Origin: Gemmatimonadales bacterium
Lineage (GTDB): Bacteria > Gemmatimonadota > Gemmatimonadetes > Longimicrobiales > Gaopeijiaceae
Assembly: GCA_007695225.1 (NCBI GenBank)
Contig: REED01000173.1
Span: 62,001 to 126,000 of the forward strand
Direction: 5' to 3'
Length of the DNA: 64,000 nucleotides
In this document: positions 8,523 through 17,269 of the stretch, piece by piece
Position numbering within the stretch: the stretch's first letter is position 1
Layout of the letters: every line of letters starts with the position of its first letter
Notes under the pieces: model-generated
Database searches by the model: none
What the model was told of the DNA's origin: nothing
What the model saw: only the letters and a program-made list of their open reading frames with translations
Made by a program: the position numbers and the translations under genes

Positions 8523-10274
8523 TTACCGGCGTCCCCCTCTCCGGATGATGGCGTTCTGGATCTCCAGGTACTGATCGGTGGCCTGGATCAACTGCTCGTA
8601 GTTCACACCCTGGGTCCGGTCCGCGTAGCCGCGGGACGCCTGGAAGAGCTGGCGCGCCTCCTGGAACATGGGGAGCGAGCGCTGTGCCGACTCGGCCGTC
8701 TGGGGGTTCTGAGCCTGGATGCCCTGCTGGTAGCGGGCGTACCCATGCCAGAAGTCCAGCTGCTCTCTCCACTCCTCGGAGACCGGAAGCTCCTTGGCCT
8801 GCTGGAGCACCTGGATCCCATGAGGTAGATCGCGGTTCTCCTGGATCCCGTTCTGGTAGGCCTCATTGAAGAGGATCCCAACCATCTGGTCGGCGGTCTG
8901 CTCGCCAGCCTCCACCGCTTCGCGGAGGTACCGTGCGCCTTCGTCGATCCGGCCGGCGCTGATCATGTAGTTGGCCATGCGGGCCCGGGCGTTGGGGAGG
9001 TCGGGGTTGATGGCAACCGCCTGCTCCAGCGCCGCTACCGCCTCGTCCACGTTCCCGCGACGATTCTCCGCCGTGGCCTTCTCGGCCCAGATGGTGGCGT
9101 CCTCGGGGAAGACCTGAAGGCCGCGGTCGGCCGTACGTACGGCCGCATCCAGCTCATTCAGCTGCAGGTAGGCCCGGATGGCGTTGGTGACGTACTGGGG
9201 GCGGGAATCCGCACCCTCCAGCTCCACGACCCTCATGAGCGTCTCGGAAGCTTCCCTGAAGAGCTCCGCCAGATCGGCCGGGAGCGTGGCGTCGGCGTCC
9301 TGACCGGTGGGCCGCATGCTCTGCTGCTCGATGGCGGCCCTGAACGCGTAGGAACCGTAGGCCTCGAGGAGTTCCACATGATCGGGGTTGTCCTCCAGCC
9401 CCACTCGCACGAACTCCATGGCACCCATGGCATCCCCGGCCTGGGCCAGGTCATAGGCCACCCGGATTCGCACCGAAGTGTTGCCGGGGTTCAGCTCCAG
9501 GTAGCGGGTGTAGTAGTCTCGGGCCTTGTCGGTGTCGCCAAGCTGCCCCGCCACCCATGCGGCGTTCTCCAGCACGGTGTCGTCGTAGGGGTCGTTGTCC
9601 AGGAGGGTCTCGAAGTGGTTCAGAGAGACATCGAAGTCCTCGAGCTCCATGTACGTCCGAGCCAGGGCGAAGCGGGCCCCGTGGGAATCAGGTGCCACGT
9701 CCACGGCCTGGGTGCAGTAGTTGAGCGCACCCTCCCAGTTGCTGGAGCCGTATTCCTGCGCGCACCAAGCCACGTACTGGACCTGCTGAACCAGGGCCTC
9801 GAAGCCCGTCAGGATCTGCTCCGCCGCCTGGCGCTCATCCCGCTGCGCCATGGCGAAGGACTCCACCGTGAACTCCTCACCCTCGGGAACCGTGAAGAAG
9901 CGGACATCCACTTCATACTGGTCCCCTACCTCCGTGTATTCGCCGCACATGACGAGGGGCACGTCGATCAGGGCTGCGAGCTGACGGGCCTCGAGACAGC
10001 CGAGGTCCCTCAGCCGCATGTCGTAGTCCCGGGCGGCCCGGTCGATGTCCCGGCCTCCCATGGCGACGTGGGTAGGCAGATCGATGAGGTCCCGGAGGTT
10101 GTTGGCCACTCGCTCACCGAAACGGTCGGCAGCTCCCTCTTGGGGCTGGAGGTTCGGCACCAGCACCCGGAAACGGGCTCCATCCTGCGCTTCCGCCGCC
10201 TGCGGAAGGAGTGGGATGGTCAGGATGGCCGCCGCTGCTACGACGGCGATACTTGCTTTCAGGCGTTCAAACAT
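8523..10274 (-). CDS. secreted tetratricopeptide-repeat protein of unknown function
   Basis: The 583-residue protein starts with a clear signal peptide (MFERLK, hydrophobic core, cleavage near AEA-Q at residues 28-30), so it acts outside the cytoplasm, probably in the periplasm. An N-terminal region of about 170 residues (RVLVPNLQ...GDQYEVDVRFF) resembles bacterial proteins that compute a parameter from a named list, but I cannot assign a family. The rest is TPR-like helical pairs (WAGQLGDTDKARDYYTRYLELNPGN is one repeat, partly quoted). ATG at 10274 has GGGAGA upstream; the 24 extra residues of the track ORF precede the signal peptide. It is monocistronic between its own terminator and a divergent gene. 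Confidence 0.8.
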   Translation of the reverse strand: MFERLKASIAVVAAAAILTIPLLPQAAEAQDGARFRVLVPNLQPQEGAADRFGERVANNLRDLIDLPTHVAMGGRDIDRAARDYDMRLRDLGCLEARQLAALIDVPLVMCGEYTEVGDQYEVDVRFFTVPEGEEFTVESFAMAQRDERQAAEQILTGFEALVQQVQYVAWCAQEYGSSNWEGALNYCTQAVDVAPDSHGARFALARTYMELEDFDVSLNHFETLLDNDPYDDTVLENAAWVAGQLGDTDKARDYYTRYLELNPGNTSVRIRVAYDLAQAGDAMGAMEFVRVGLEDNPDHVELLEAYGSYAFRAAIEQQSMRPTGQDADATLPADLAELFREASETLMRVVELEGADSRPQYVTNAIRAYLQLNELDAAVRTADRGLQVFPEDATIWAEKATAENRRGNVDEAVAALEQAVAINPDLPNARARMANYMISAGRIDEGARYLREAVEAGEQTADQMVGILFNEAYQNGIQENRDLPHGIQVLQQAKELPVSEEWREQLDFWHGYARYQQGIQAQNPQTAESAQRSLPMFQEARQLFQASRGYADRTQGVNYEQLIQATDQYLEIQNAIIRRGGRR

Positions 10275-10624
10275 GGTGCCGCTCTCCCTGCGGTTGCGCT
10301 CGGCAGGTGGTCCCGCCGGCTCGTCCGTGCGGTTCCGTGATTCCAAGATGTCTACACCGATGATCCGGATCGGGATCCGGACCGAAAAGAACGGGTGGTC
10401 CGGCGTGCGTCAACCATGAACGTTTCGATTCCGGAGGATCTGCCCGGACCCTGTCCCAAACCGCTGGTGGTTGACATGTATCTTTCAATACAAACAGCGT
10501 GGGCGAAAGGGTCCTGTTTCCCCTGGAAGGCTGTCCCGGAGTCACTTCCATCCCCGGAACTCCATCCCCACCCGAAGGGTTTCTGCACCTGCACCTTCTC
10601 CCGCCCCCTACCTGGATCCGCCCC
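10275..10624. other. divergent intergenic region with palindrome and AT-rich island
   Basis: This 350-bp gap separates the leftward TPR gene from rightward msrP. I see a perfect 8-2-8 inverted repeat, TCCGGATC-GG-GATCCGGA, at 10364-10381, about 90 bp from the TPR start. A locally AT-rich stretch begins with TTGACA at 10471 and runs to about 10496. No convincing -10 lies 16-18 nt from that TTGACA, so promoters are not assigned. No conserved ORF is apparent. Confidence 0.4.
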
Positions 10625-11665
10625 ATGGCCATGCCCCTCCTCCCCCCCGACTGGGCCCTCCCCGAATCCAACGTCACTCCCGCTGCCACCTACTGGAGCC
10701 GCCGGCGGTTCCTCCGGGTTGGAGGTGCCGCCGCCATGGCCGTGGGGGTGGGCCTGACGGGATGTCGGGCCAATGGGCACGATACGGAGCGGGGAACGGC
10801 GGGACAGGGTCAGCCCGCCCGACCGGCAGGCCCCCTGGATACGATCCCCGAGACCCCTACCGCCGATCTCTACCCCGCCGCCCCCAGCCCGCAGTGGGCC
10901 GCGAGCGAGCGCCCCCTCACGGACCGGACGGTGGCGGCCACCCACAACAACTTCTACGAGTTCCTGCTGGACAAGGCCCGGGTCTGGGAGAACGTGGGCC
11001 CCTTCCAGGCCCGTCCCTGGACGGTGGAGGTGACCGGAGAGGTGGAACGCCCCGGGGTCTTCGACCTGGACGTGCTGGAGCGGGAGCTGGGGCTGGAAGA
11101 GCGGGTCTACCGCCTCCGCTGCGTGGAGGCCTGGGCCATGACGGTGCCCTGGACGGGCTTCCCCCTGCACCGCCTCCTGGACCGGGTCCAGCCCCTCTCC
11201 TCGGGGAACTATGTCCGCTTCGTCTCCTTCAACCGCCCGGAAGAGGCGGTGGGCCAGAGGACCCAGCCCTGGTATCCGTGGCCTTACTACGAGGCCCTCC
11301 GCATGGATGAGGCCCGCCATGACCTCACCCTCATGGTCACCGGGGTCTACGGGGAGCCCCTCCCCAAACAGCACGGGGCTCCGGTGCGGGTGGTGGTCCC
11401 CTGGAAGTATGGTTACAAGAGCCCGAAGTCGGTGGTTCGCATCGAGGTCACCCGGGAGCGCCCTCCCATCTTCTGGCATGACGTCACCCCGGATGAATAC
11501 CGTTTTTATTCCAATGTGAACCCTGCCGTCCCCCATCCCCGCTGGTCCCAGGCCACGGAGGAGCTCATCGGAGAGGAACGTCGGGTGGAGACCCAGCTCC
11601 TGAACGGATACGCCCCATGGGTGGGGGATCTGTACACGGACGAGATCCTGTCGACCCTATCCTGA
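10625..11665 (+). CDS. msrP: molybdopterin-dependent protein-methionine-sulfoxide reductase catalytic subunit (MsrP/YedY family)
   Basis: MsrP repairs oxidised methionines in exported proteins using a Mo-molybdopterin centre. The protein has the family's N-terminal VTPAATYWSRRRFL, which is also a Tat signal, then LYPA, FYEF, and a sulfite-oxidase fold with the Mo-ligand cysteine in LRCVEAWAM. KYGYKSPKSV follows near the cofactor-binding end. Right after the Tat hydrophobic core is a lipobox-like LTGC, so the mature protein may be a lipoprotein. Start at 10625 is chosen because the preceding 42 track residues look like non-coding sequence; ATG at 10631 is an alternative. The membrane haem partner MsrQ is not next to it. 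Its end overlaps the convergent thioesterase by 9 bp. Confidence 0.88.
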   Translation: MAMPLLPPDWALPESNVTPAATYWSRRRFLRVGGAAAMAVGVGLTGCRANGHDTERGTAGQGQPARPAGPLDTIPETPTADLYPAAPSPQWAASERPLTDRTVAATHNNFYEFLLDKARVWENVGPFQARPWTVEVTGEVERPGVFDLDVLERELGLEERVYRLRCVEAWAMTVPWTGFPLHRLLDRVQPLSSGNYVRFVSFNRPEEAVGQRTQPWYPWPYYEALRMDEARHDLTLMVTGVYGEPLPKQHGAPVRVVVPWKYGYKSPKSVVRIEVTRERPPIFWHDVTPDEYRFYSNVNPAVPHPRWSQATEELIGEERRVETQLLNGYAPWVGDLYTDEILSTLS

Positions 11666-12121
11666 CGGCTCCTGACCCCGCCGCCGGGGAAGGGGCACAC
11701 CCTCGAAGGTCTCGAGCCTCTCGCGAAGCTCGTCGGGAACCGAGATGGAGGCACCGGCCCGGTAGTCGAACATGACCTGGACGGTGCTGGCCGAGACCAG
11801 GAGGCCCCCACTCGCGTCCCGGACTTCATAGTCCATCTCGAAGTGCTTTCGACCCAGGGACACCACCCGGACCCCCACCTGCACCACCCCGGGATAGAGC
11901 ACGCGCTGGTGGTAGCGCAGCCGGGCCTCGGCCATGATGTAGTCCACCGACTCGATCCCATCTCGGCCGGCCACCTCCTTCCAATAGGCCCAACGCGCCT
12001 CCTCGATGTACATGAGGGGGGTGGAGTGATGGGCATGGCCGCCCACATCGATATCCCGGAACCGGACGGTCACCGGATGGACGAAGCGAAACAGGGAAGC
12101 GCTTGGGTCTTCATCGGACAT
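11657..12121 (-). CDS. acyl-CoA thioesterase, 4HBT/YbgC-like
   Basis: A 154-residue single hot-dog domain: VRFRDIDVGGHAHHSTPLMYIEEAR contains the D-x-x-G-H-x-x-x-x pattern of 4-hydroxybenzoyl-CoA thioesterase-like enzymes (here the usual DMDxxGHVNN is changed to DIDVGGHAHHS). Such enzymes hydrolyse acyl-CoA thioesters in the cytoplasm; the chain-length range cannot be told from sequence. The start MSDEDPSASL is chosen because upstream residues of the track ORF are Pro/Arg-rich and unlike the family. It is transcribed towards msrP and divergently from the ThiO-like gene. Confidence 0.85.
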   Translation of the reverse strand: MSDEDPSASLFRFVHPVTVRFRDIDVGGHAHHSTPLMYIEEARWAYWKEVAGRDGIESVDYIMAEARLRYHQRVLYPGVVQVGVRVVSLGRKHFEMDYEVRDASGGLLVSASTVQVMFDYRAGASISVPDELRERLETFEGVPLPRRRGQEPSG

Positions 12122-12251
12122 TGGCGAAACTCCGGAGGGGGTGGTGGAAGCGGGTCGGCGGAGGCGGATCAGCGGACACTGGAGGCGTGCGCCCCCAAGG
12201 ATCCGTTGGTCAGCAGGGAATGGACCGGAACAGCAAAGCTCGGGGAGAACG

Positions 12252-13388
12252 ATGAGCGCAGGCAAGCGCAGGGACCTTGTGGTGGTTGGGGGAGGGGTGG
12301 TGGGGCTCGGAGCCGCTCGAGAGGCTGCGCGACGGGGACTGGGGGTCACCCTCGTGGAGAAGGGCCATCCCGCCCGTGAGGCATCATGGGCCGCTGCCGG
12401 CATGCTCTCCCCGTTCTCCGAGGCCGTGGAGGAGGGACCCTTCCTGGATTTCGGACTGGCCTCCCTGGAACTGTGGCCCGACTGGGTCGGGGCACTGGAG
12501 GCCGAAACGGGCCGATCCGTGGCCTACCGGGAGTCGGGGAAGGTCCGGGTGGCACTGTCCGCCGGAGAGGAGGAACGACTCCAGGCCCGGATCCCCTGGG
12601 CGCAGGGGCGAGGCCTGGCCGTCCACTGGCTTGACAGCGAAGGCCTCCGGGAGTTTGAGCCCCGGCTCTCGAAGGCGGCACGAGGCGGACTCTTGGTGGA
12701 GCGGGACTTCCACGTCGACAACCGACGACTCGGGAGCGCGCTGGAGGAAGGAGCCCACCGGGCCGGGGTGGAGATCCGAGCCGGAACGGCGGCCCGGGAG
12801 GTCCACTCCAGGAAGGGCCGGGTGGTGGGAGTGGAGTTGGAGGATGGCACGTCCATCTCCACCCCCCGGGTCTTGGTAGCCGCCGGGGCCTGGTCCGCGG
12901 GGATCGGGGGCCTCCCGCGACCCCTTCCCATTCGCCCCATCCGGGGCCAGATGTTGGCCCTGGCACCTGCCTCTCTTCCCTCCCCCCGACTCCTGGAGTC
13001 GGAGGAGGTCTACCTGGTTCCCCGGGAGGACGGCCGGCTCCTGGTGGGGGCCACGGTGGAAGAGGTGGGATTCCAGCCAGGAGTTACTGGCGAAGGGGTG
13101 CAGGCCCTCCTGGAGGGGGCGCTTCGCCTGGTCCCGGAACTCGGGAAGGCCCCCCTCATCGAACTCTGGTCCGGGTTCCGACCTGGATCGGAAGATGGAA
13201 ATCCCATCCTGGGCCCAGACCCCGACCTGGAGGGGCTATTCCTGGCCACGGGACACTTCCGTAACGGAATCCTGCTGGCGCCCCTCACCGCCCTCATCCT
13301 GGGGGCGCTCATGGCGGGGGAAACCGCTCCGCCGATCCCCACCCCCTTCCTCCCCGCACGAACCCGGGTCCCCGCACGCTCGGGCTAG
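12252..13388 (+). CDS. thiO: FAD-dependent amine oxidase, glycine oxidase ThiO-like
   Basis: DAO-superfamily flavoenzyme of 378 residues. It has the dinucleotide motif VVVGGGVVGLGAAREAA at the N terminus, EASWAAAGMLSPFSEA next (typical of ThiO), a VAAGAWSAGI segment, RPIRGQML, and the C-terminal FAD contact LATGHFRNGILLAP. ThiO oxidises glycine to iminoacetate for the thiazole of thiamine, but the same fold includes D-amino acid and sarcosine oxidases. No thiS/G/E/F genes are nearby, though thiL lies 30 kb away. ATG at 12252 has GGGGAGA upstream; it is one of only three plus-strand genes in the window. Confidence 0.85.
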   Translation: MSAGKRRDLVVVGGGVVGLGAAREAARRGLGVTLVEKGHPAREASWAAAGMLSPFSEAVEEGPFLDFGLASLELWPDWVGALEAETGRSVAYRESGKVRVALSAGEEERLQARIPWAQGRGLAVHWLDSEGLREFEPRLSKAARGGLLVERDFHVDNRRLGSALEEGAHRAGVEIRAGTAAREVHSRKGRVVGVELEDGTSISTPRVLVAAGAWSAGIGGLPRPLPIRPIRGQMLALAPASLPSPRLLESEEVYLVPREDGRLLVGATVEEVGFQPGVTGEGVQALLEGALRLVPELGKAPLIELWSGFRPGSEDGNPILGPDPDLEGLFLATGHFRNGILLAPLTALILGALMAGETAPPIPTPFLPARTRVPARSG

Positions 13389-13512
13389 CCCTTGCCGGGG
13401 TTGGCTGGATGGGGATGACACCGCTTCGGGCCTTGACCCGACAGAACTCGCGCGGGAGCGCCCGCGAGGCCGCAAAAGCGCGTCCAGAGGTCGGGGAGGG
13501 GCCTTCCGTGCG

Positions 13513-13570
13513 TTGACAGCGCCCCCTCCCTCGTCCTACCCTTCTGAGAGCCCGTTGAAAACGATTCTCA
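13513..13570 (+). promoter_or_regulatory. predicted promoter and Fur-box-like operator upstream of fbpC-like gene
   Basis: TTGACA (13513-13518), 18-nt spacer and TACCCT (13537-13542) form a plausible promoter. Just downstream, TGAAAACGATTCTCA (13556-13570) fits the 7-1-7 Fur consensus with five of seven arm pairs matching. The downstream gene encodes an FbpC-type ATPase, so iron-dependent repression is a consistent reading. A GC-rich hairpin (13447-13468) lies further upstream without a T-tract. Confidence 0.6.
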
Positions 13571-13583
13571 TCACCGAGGTGAG

Positions 13584-14726
13584 ATGTCTTCTCCTGTCAT
13601 CGCCCTGGAAAATGTACGCAAACGCTTCTGGCCGGGACCGGTGGAAGCGGTGGATGGCGTGTCCCTGGAGGTGAGGGAGGGAGAGATCACCACCCTCCTG
13701 GGGCCCTCGGGATGTGGGAAGACCACCACGCTCCGGCTCATCGCCGGCTTCGAGGTCCCGGACGCCGGAATCATCCGTATCGGACAGCAGACCGTGGCAG
13801 GGCCAAGGCACTGGGTCCCCCCTGAGCGGCGAGGTGTGGGCATGGTCTTTCAGGACTACGCCCTCTTTCCCCACCTGACCGTGGGCGAGAACGTCATGTT
13901 CGGGCTGGACCGCCGTCCTCGACGGGAACGGAGGGGACGGGCCGAAGAGGTCCTTCGAAGCCTGGACCTGGGAACGGCCTTCAGCCGTTATCCCCACGAG
14001 CTTTCCGGAGGACAACAGCAGCGGGTGGCCCTGGCTCGGGCCCTGGCCCCGGAACCGGTGGTGGTCCTCATGGATGAGCCTTTCTCCAATCTGGACGCCC
14101 ACCTCCGCGACCAGGTGCGCGACGAGGTGTTGGGAATTCTCCGACGGGCCGCGGTCACCTGCATCATGGTGAGCCATGACCAACGGGACGCCCTGGCCAT
14201 TTCCGACCAGGTGGCGGTGATGAACCGGGGCCGGGTGGAGCAGGTGGGACCGCCACGAGAGATCTACAAGCATCCCGAGTCGGTCTTCGTGGCCACCTTC
14301 GTGGGACGGACCAACCTCCTCCAGGGAGTAGTACAGAACGAGAACGGGTGCGTCCTCACCGACTTCGGCTCTTTCTGCCGGGTGGACCGGCTGGGGTTCG
14401 CCAACGGTACCCAGGTCATGGTCTCGGTTCGCCCCGACGGTTTCGAGGCATGCGAAGAAGGCTACCTCAGGGGCCGGATCCTCTCCACCGTCTACACGGG
14501 TGCCCACGTTGAGGCGGAGGTGGCCATCCCCTCGGCCCATGGTGGAGACCGGAAGCTGGTGGTCCACCTCCCCCCCTCCCGCCACTACGAAGTAGGGGAA
14601 GAGCTGGCCTTCCGCCTGGTTCCGGAGTTCGCCTCAGTGGTGCGCAACTCGTGTCAGGCGCTGGATTTCTCCTCTCCCTCCTTGCGTCCCACCACCGAGA
14701 CCTCCCCGGCTGTGGTGGAAACGTAG
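13584..14726 (+). CDS. fbpC: iron(III)-type ABC transporter ATP-binding protein (FbpC-like)
   Basis: This is the ATPase subunit of a binding-protein-dependent importer. It has Walker A GPSGCGKTT (about residues 38-46), Q-loop VFQDYALFPHL, signature LSGGQQQRVALARAL, Walker B VVVLMDEPFSNLD, and H-loop MVSHDQRDAL. A C-terminal TOBE domain follows from about residue 245. The overall pattern is closest to ferric-iron transporters. No permease or binding protein is adjacent, so it is an orphan here. The start codon directly abuts GAGGTGAG. Its last 24 codons overlap the end of the convergent Na/Pi cotransporter gene by 73 bp. Confidence 0.85.
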   Translation: MSSPVIALENVRKRFWPGPVEAVDGVSLEVREGEITTLLGPSGCGKTTTLRLIAGFEVPDAGIIRIGQQTVAGPRHWVPPERRGVGMVFQDYALFPHLTVGENVMFGLDRRPRRERRGRAEEVLRSLDLGTAFSRYPHELSGGQQQRVALARALAPEPVVVLMDEPFSNLDAHLRDQVRDEVLGILRRAAVTCIMVSHDQRDALAISDQVAVMNRGRVEQVGPPREIYKHPESVFVATFVGRTNLLQGVVQNENGCVLTDFGSFCRVDRLGFANGTQVMVSVRPDGFEACEEGYLRGRILSTVYTGAHVEAEVAIPSAHGGDRKLVVHLPPSRHYEVGEELAFRLVPEFASVVRNSCQALDFSSPSLRPTTETSPAVVET

Positions 14727-16300
14727 TCCTCGTCCCACTCGGCGCCGCTCCGATCGGGAGCGGCGGCCCTGAGGTGGAAGGCCGCCCGCCAGGCGTGGTA
14801 GGCCAGGCGATCCAACCTCAGAAGCCCATCCACCTTCCGCCGGGTATCGGAAGGATCGTGGCGCCCCTCCACCGCTTCCGCCAAGATCTGCGCGCGCTGA
14901 CGCTTTCGGGCCTGGGAGAAGGTCTCGGCCAGCGAGTGGAGGCCGTCGGCCTCGGGCCCAGGGCCCTCCTCCTCTGAACTCCGGATCCAGTCCCGGAGGA
15001 CCCCAGCCAGGCGATTCCCCATGGGGGGATCCACCCATCGGTCCTCTGCCAGGGCCCGGCGGAACCGGTCCAGGTGATCCGCCGCGTGGAGCACGGAGAG
15101 GTGACGGCGAAAGTGGTCCCCGGATCCGTGGGCGGAGGGTACGTCGGTAAGGAAGGACCGAATCCGCCGGAGCGCCTCCTCGGGGCTCTCCTCCTGTCCC
15201 CCACGGGGATCACGAGCCCGACGTCCCATTGTTGGATCCAGGGCATTGGCTGCTTCATGGAAGAGTTCCCGGGCCACCGCGATTCCGGCTCCCCGGGCCG
15301 CCTCCACCGCTACCGCCGGAACCTCGACCACCGAGGGATGGAGGTTCCGGGTGAGGGTGGGGACGCCTTCGGGAACGAACCGCTCCACCAGGTCGGCAAA
15401 GCGTCCCAGGAAGGGGAAGAGGGCCGCCACCCCCAAGATGTTGAAGCTGGTGTGGAAGATGGCGATGGCCACCGCCGGATCCCCTTCTCCGGCAATCCCC
15501 AAGGCTCCCGCCAAGAGAAGGGGGAGAAGGACCAGGGCCAAGGCCCCGGTGAAGAGGTTGAAGAGGATGTGGGCCAGCGCCGTCCGCCGAACCGGGACCG
15601 ACCCACCCACCGAGGCCAGTGCCGCCTTCACCGTGGTTCCCATGTTCTGGCCCACCACGAGGAGGGCCGCCTGCTCCAGCCCCAGGGTCCCGGTGTGGAG
15701 CCCCGTCAGGGTGGTGGCCACCGCAGCCGATGACGACTGCATCACCACCGTCATCACGCCACCGAGGACCACGAGCAGGACCCGACCTGAAAGCGTAGCC
15801 CCGGGAAAGGCCCCGGGGTCCAGGCGCTCCGCCAACCCCTGCATCCCCAACTGAAGAGTGTCGATTCCGACGAAAATGAGACCGAACCCGGCCAGGGCCA
15901 TTCCACCCTGCGCGACCTTTCCCCGGGCCAAGAGGCGCACCAGGGCACCGATCCCCACCATGGGAAAAGCCACCACCGACAGGCTCACCTTGAGCCCCAG
16001 GGTTGAGACCAGCCATCCGGTGCTGGTGGTCCCCAGGTTCGCTCCGAAGATCACCCCCACGGCCTGGGGGAAGGTGAGGAGTCCCGCGCTGACGAACCCG
16101 ATGGTGGTAAGGGTGGTGGCCGACGACGACTGCACCACCGCCGTCACCCCCGTCCCGGTGCAAAGGGCGGTGAAGGGAGTTCGGGCGAAGCGCTGGAGAA
16201 GGGTCCGAAGCGCCTCCCCGGCTGCGGCCCGGAGCCCTTCGGTGAGGAGGATCATCCCCAGGAGGAAGATCCCCACACCTCCCAGGACTGTCCCGATCAC
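14654..16300 (-). CDS. Na/Pi cotransporter family protein with PhoU-like C-terminal domain
   Basis: The 548-residue membrane protein has two inverted Na/Pi repeats, each with the hallmark QSSSA motif (AVVQSSSATT near residue 57 and VMQSSSAAVATT near 190), plus the repeat-associated GANLGTT and GQNMGTT. About eight or more hydrophobic segments fill the first 310 residues. A charged helical PhoU-like domain follows. The family imports phosphate with sodium. Its last 24 codons are antisense to the end of fbpC. The GTG/ATG at 16300 is the only good start before the first membrane helix. Confidence 0.9.
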   Translation of the reverse strand: MIGTVLGGVGIFLLGMILLTEGLRAAAGEALRTLLQRFARTPFTALCTGTGVTAVVQSSSATTLTTIGFVSAGLLTFPQAVGVIFGANLGTTSTGWLVSTLGLKVSLSVVAFPMVGIGALVRLLARGKVAQGGMALAGFGLIFVGIDTLQLGMQGLAERLDPGAFPGATLSGRVLLVVLGGVMTVVMQSSSAAVATTLTGLHTGTLGLEQAALLVVGQNMGTTVKAALASVGGSVPVRRTALAHILFNLFTGALALVLLPLLLAGALGIAGEGDPAVAIAIFHTSFNILGVAALFPFLGRFADLVERFVPEGVPTLTRNLHPSVVEVPAVAVEAARGAGIAVARELFHEAANALDPTMGRRARDPRGGQEESPEEALRRIRSFLTDVPSAHGSGDHFRRHLSVLHAADHLDRFRRALAEDRWVDPPMGNRLAGVLRDWIRSSEEEGPGPEADGLHSLAETFSQARKRQRAQILAEAVEGRHDPSDTRRKVDGLLRLDRLAYHAWRAAFHLRAAAPDRSGAEWDEDYVSTTAGEVSVVGRKEGEEKSSA

Positions 16301-16340
16301 CCCATTCCCCTACGCCTGATGGAAGGGACCGAAAGAGCGG

Positions 16341-17198
16341 TCATGCACCGCTCTCCACGAGGGCCCGGTATCCTTCGCGAAAGGTGGGGAAGCGGAAGTG
16401 GTATCCACTCTCCCGGAGCCGCCGGTTCGAGCAGCGCTTGTTGGAGCGATCCCGGGTGGATGCCGGATCCACCTGGGGCTCGGGAGCATCCAGCATGGCG
16501 GCCAGTTCCCGGTAGACCTGACACAGGGGGGTGGGAGCGTCGTCCACGCCCAGGTACACGGGATGGGGTTCCTGGAGGCGGAGGAGGTGGGCCAGCGCTC
16601 CGGCACAATCCTCCCGGTGAATCCGGTTGGACCAGATGGGACCGTCGCCGGGGCAGCGGGCCTTCCCCTCCCTCACCCGATCCAGGAGCCGGGTCCGGCC
16701 CGGTCCATAGATCCCCCCCAGGCGAAGGACCAGACCGGGAATGCTGGAGGCGAGCACCGCCTCCTCCCCCTCCAGGACCCTGCTCCCGCGGAAGTTCTCG
16801 GGAATGCAGGGCGTGGCCTCATCCACCCACCCCCCTCCGGCATCTCCGTAGACCGCGGTGGAGGAGACGAAGATGAAGCGCTCCACCGGATCTCCTCGCG
16901 CCGTCAGTGCGGCGAGGAGGCGACCCGGCCCCTCCACATAGGCCCTGCGGTAGGCGTCCTCCCGGGGACCGTCAGCGGCGGCGGCATATACCACCCGATC
17001 CACCTGGGGAAGAACATCCTCCAGGCGGTCTGCCAGCAGGTCCGCAGCCACCGGACGAATGGGGGAAGGTAACTTTCCAGCATTCCGCCGGAGTCCCCAC
17101 ACCGTGTCCCCCTGCGCCGCAAGCTCAAGCCCCAGGGCCGTCCCCACATATCCACACCCTGCGATAAGGACCTGCAATGGCGTCTCCTTTCCATCCAT
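16341..17198 (-). CDS. NAD-dependent epimerase/dehydratase family protein (YeeZ-like SDR)
   Basis: An extended short-chain dehydrogenase-like protein of 285 residues. The nucleotide motif is LIAGCGYVGTALG (about residues 11-23). VSSTAVYGD and an LRLGGIYGPGR segment follow, both typical of extended SDRs; the usual YxxxK is not evident (the region reads RGSRVLEGEEAV), as in YeeZ-type proteins. Substrate is unknown. The start at 17198 has GGAGGG seven bases upstream; the upstream TTG that overlaps the lipoprotein stop has no SD. Confidence 0.82.
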   Translation of the reverse strand: MDGKETPLQVLIAGCGYVGTALGLELAAQGDTVWGLRRNAGKLPSPIRPVAADLLADRLEDVLPQVDRVVYAAAADGPREDAYRRAYVEGPGRLLAALTARGDPVERFIFVSSTAVYGDAGGGWVDEATPCIPENFRGSRVLEGEEAVLASSIPGLVLRLGGIYGPGRTRLLDRVREGKARCPGDGPIWSNRIHREDCAGALAHLLRLQEPHPVYLGVDDAPTPLCQVYRELAAMLDAPEPQVDPASTRDRSNKRCSNRRLRESGYHFRFPTFREGYRALVESGA

Positions 17199-17269
17199 CG
17201 GTCTACCCTCCTTCGCGGCCGCCTGCGCACCCGGGCGATCCTGAACGCAGCCGGGCGCGAGGGTGGAAC

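Noticed and set aside
10471-10499. TTGACA plus TACAAA as an msrP promoter
   Set aside because: The spacing between the hexamers is only 12 nt and no other -10 fits 16-18 nt.
13447-13468. Hairpin after thiO as a terminator
   Set aside because: Stem has a bulge and no T-tract follows, so termination is not supported.
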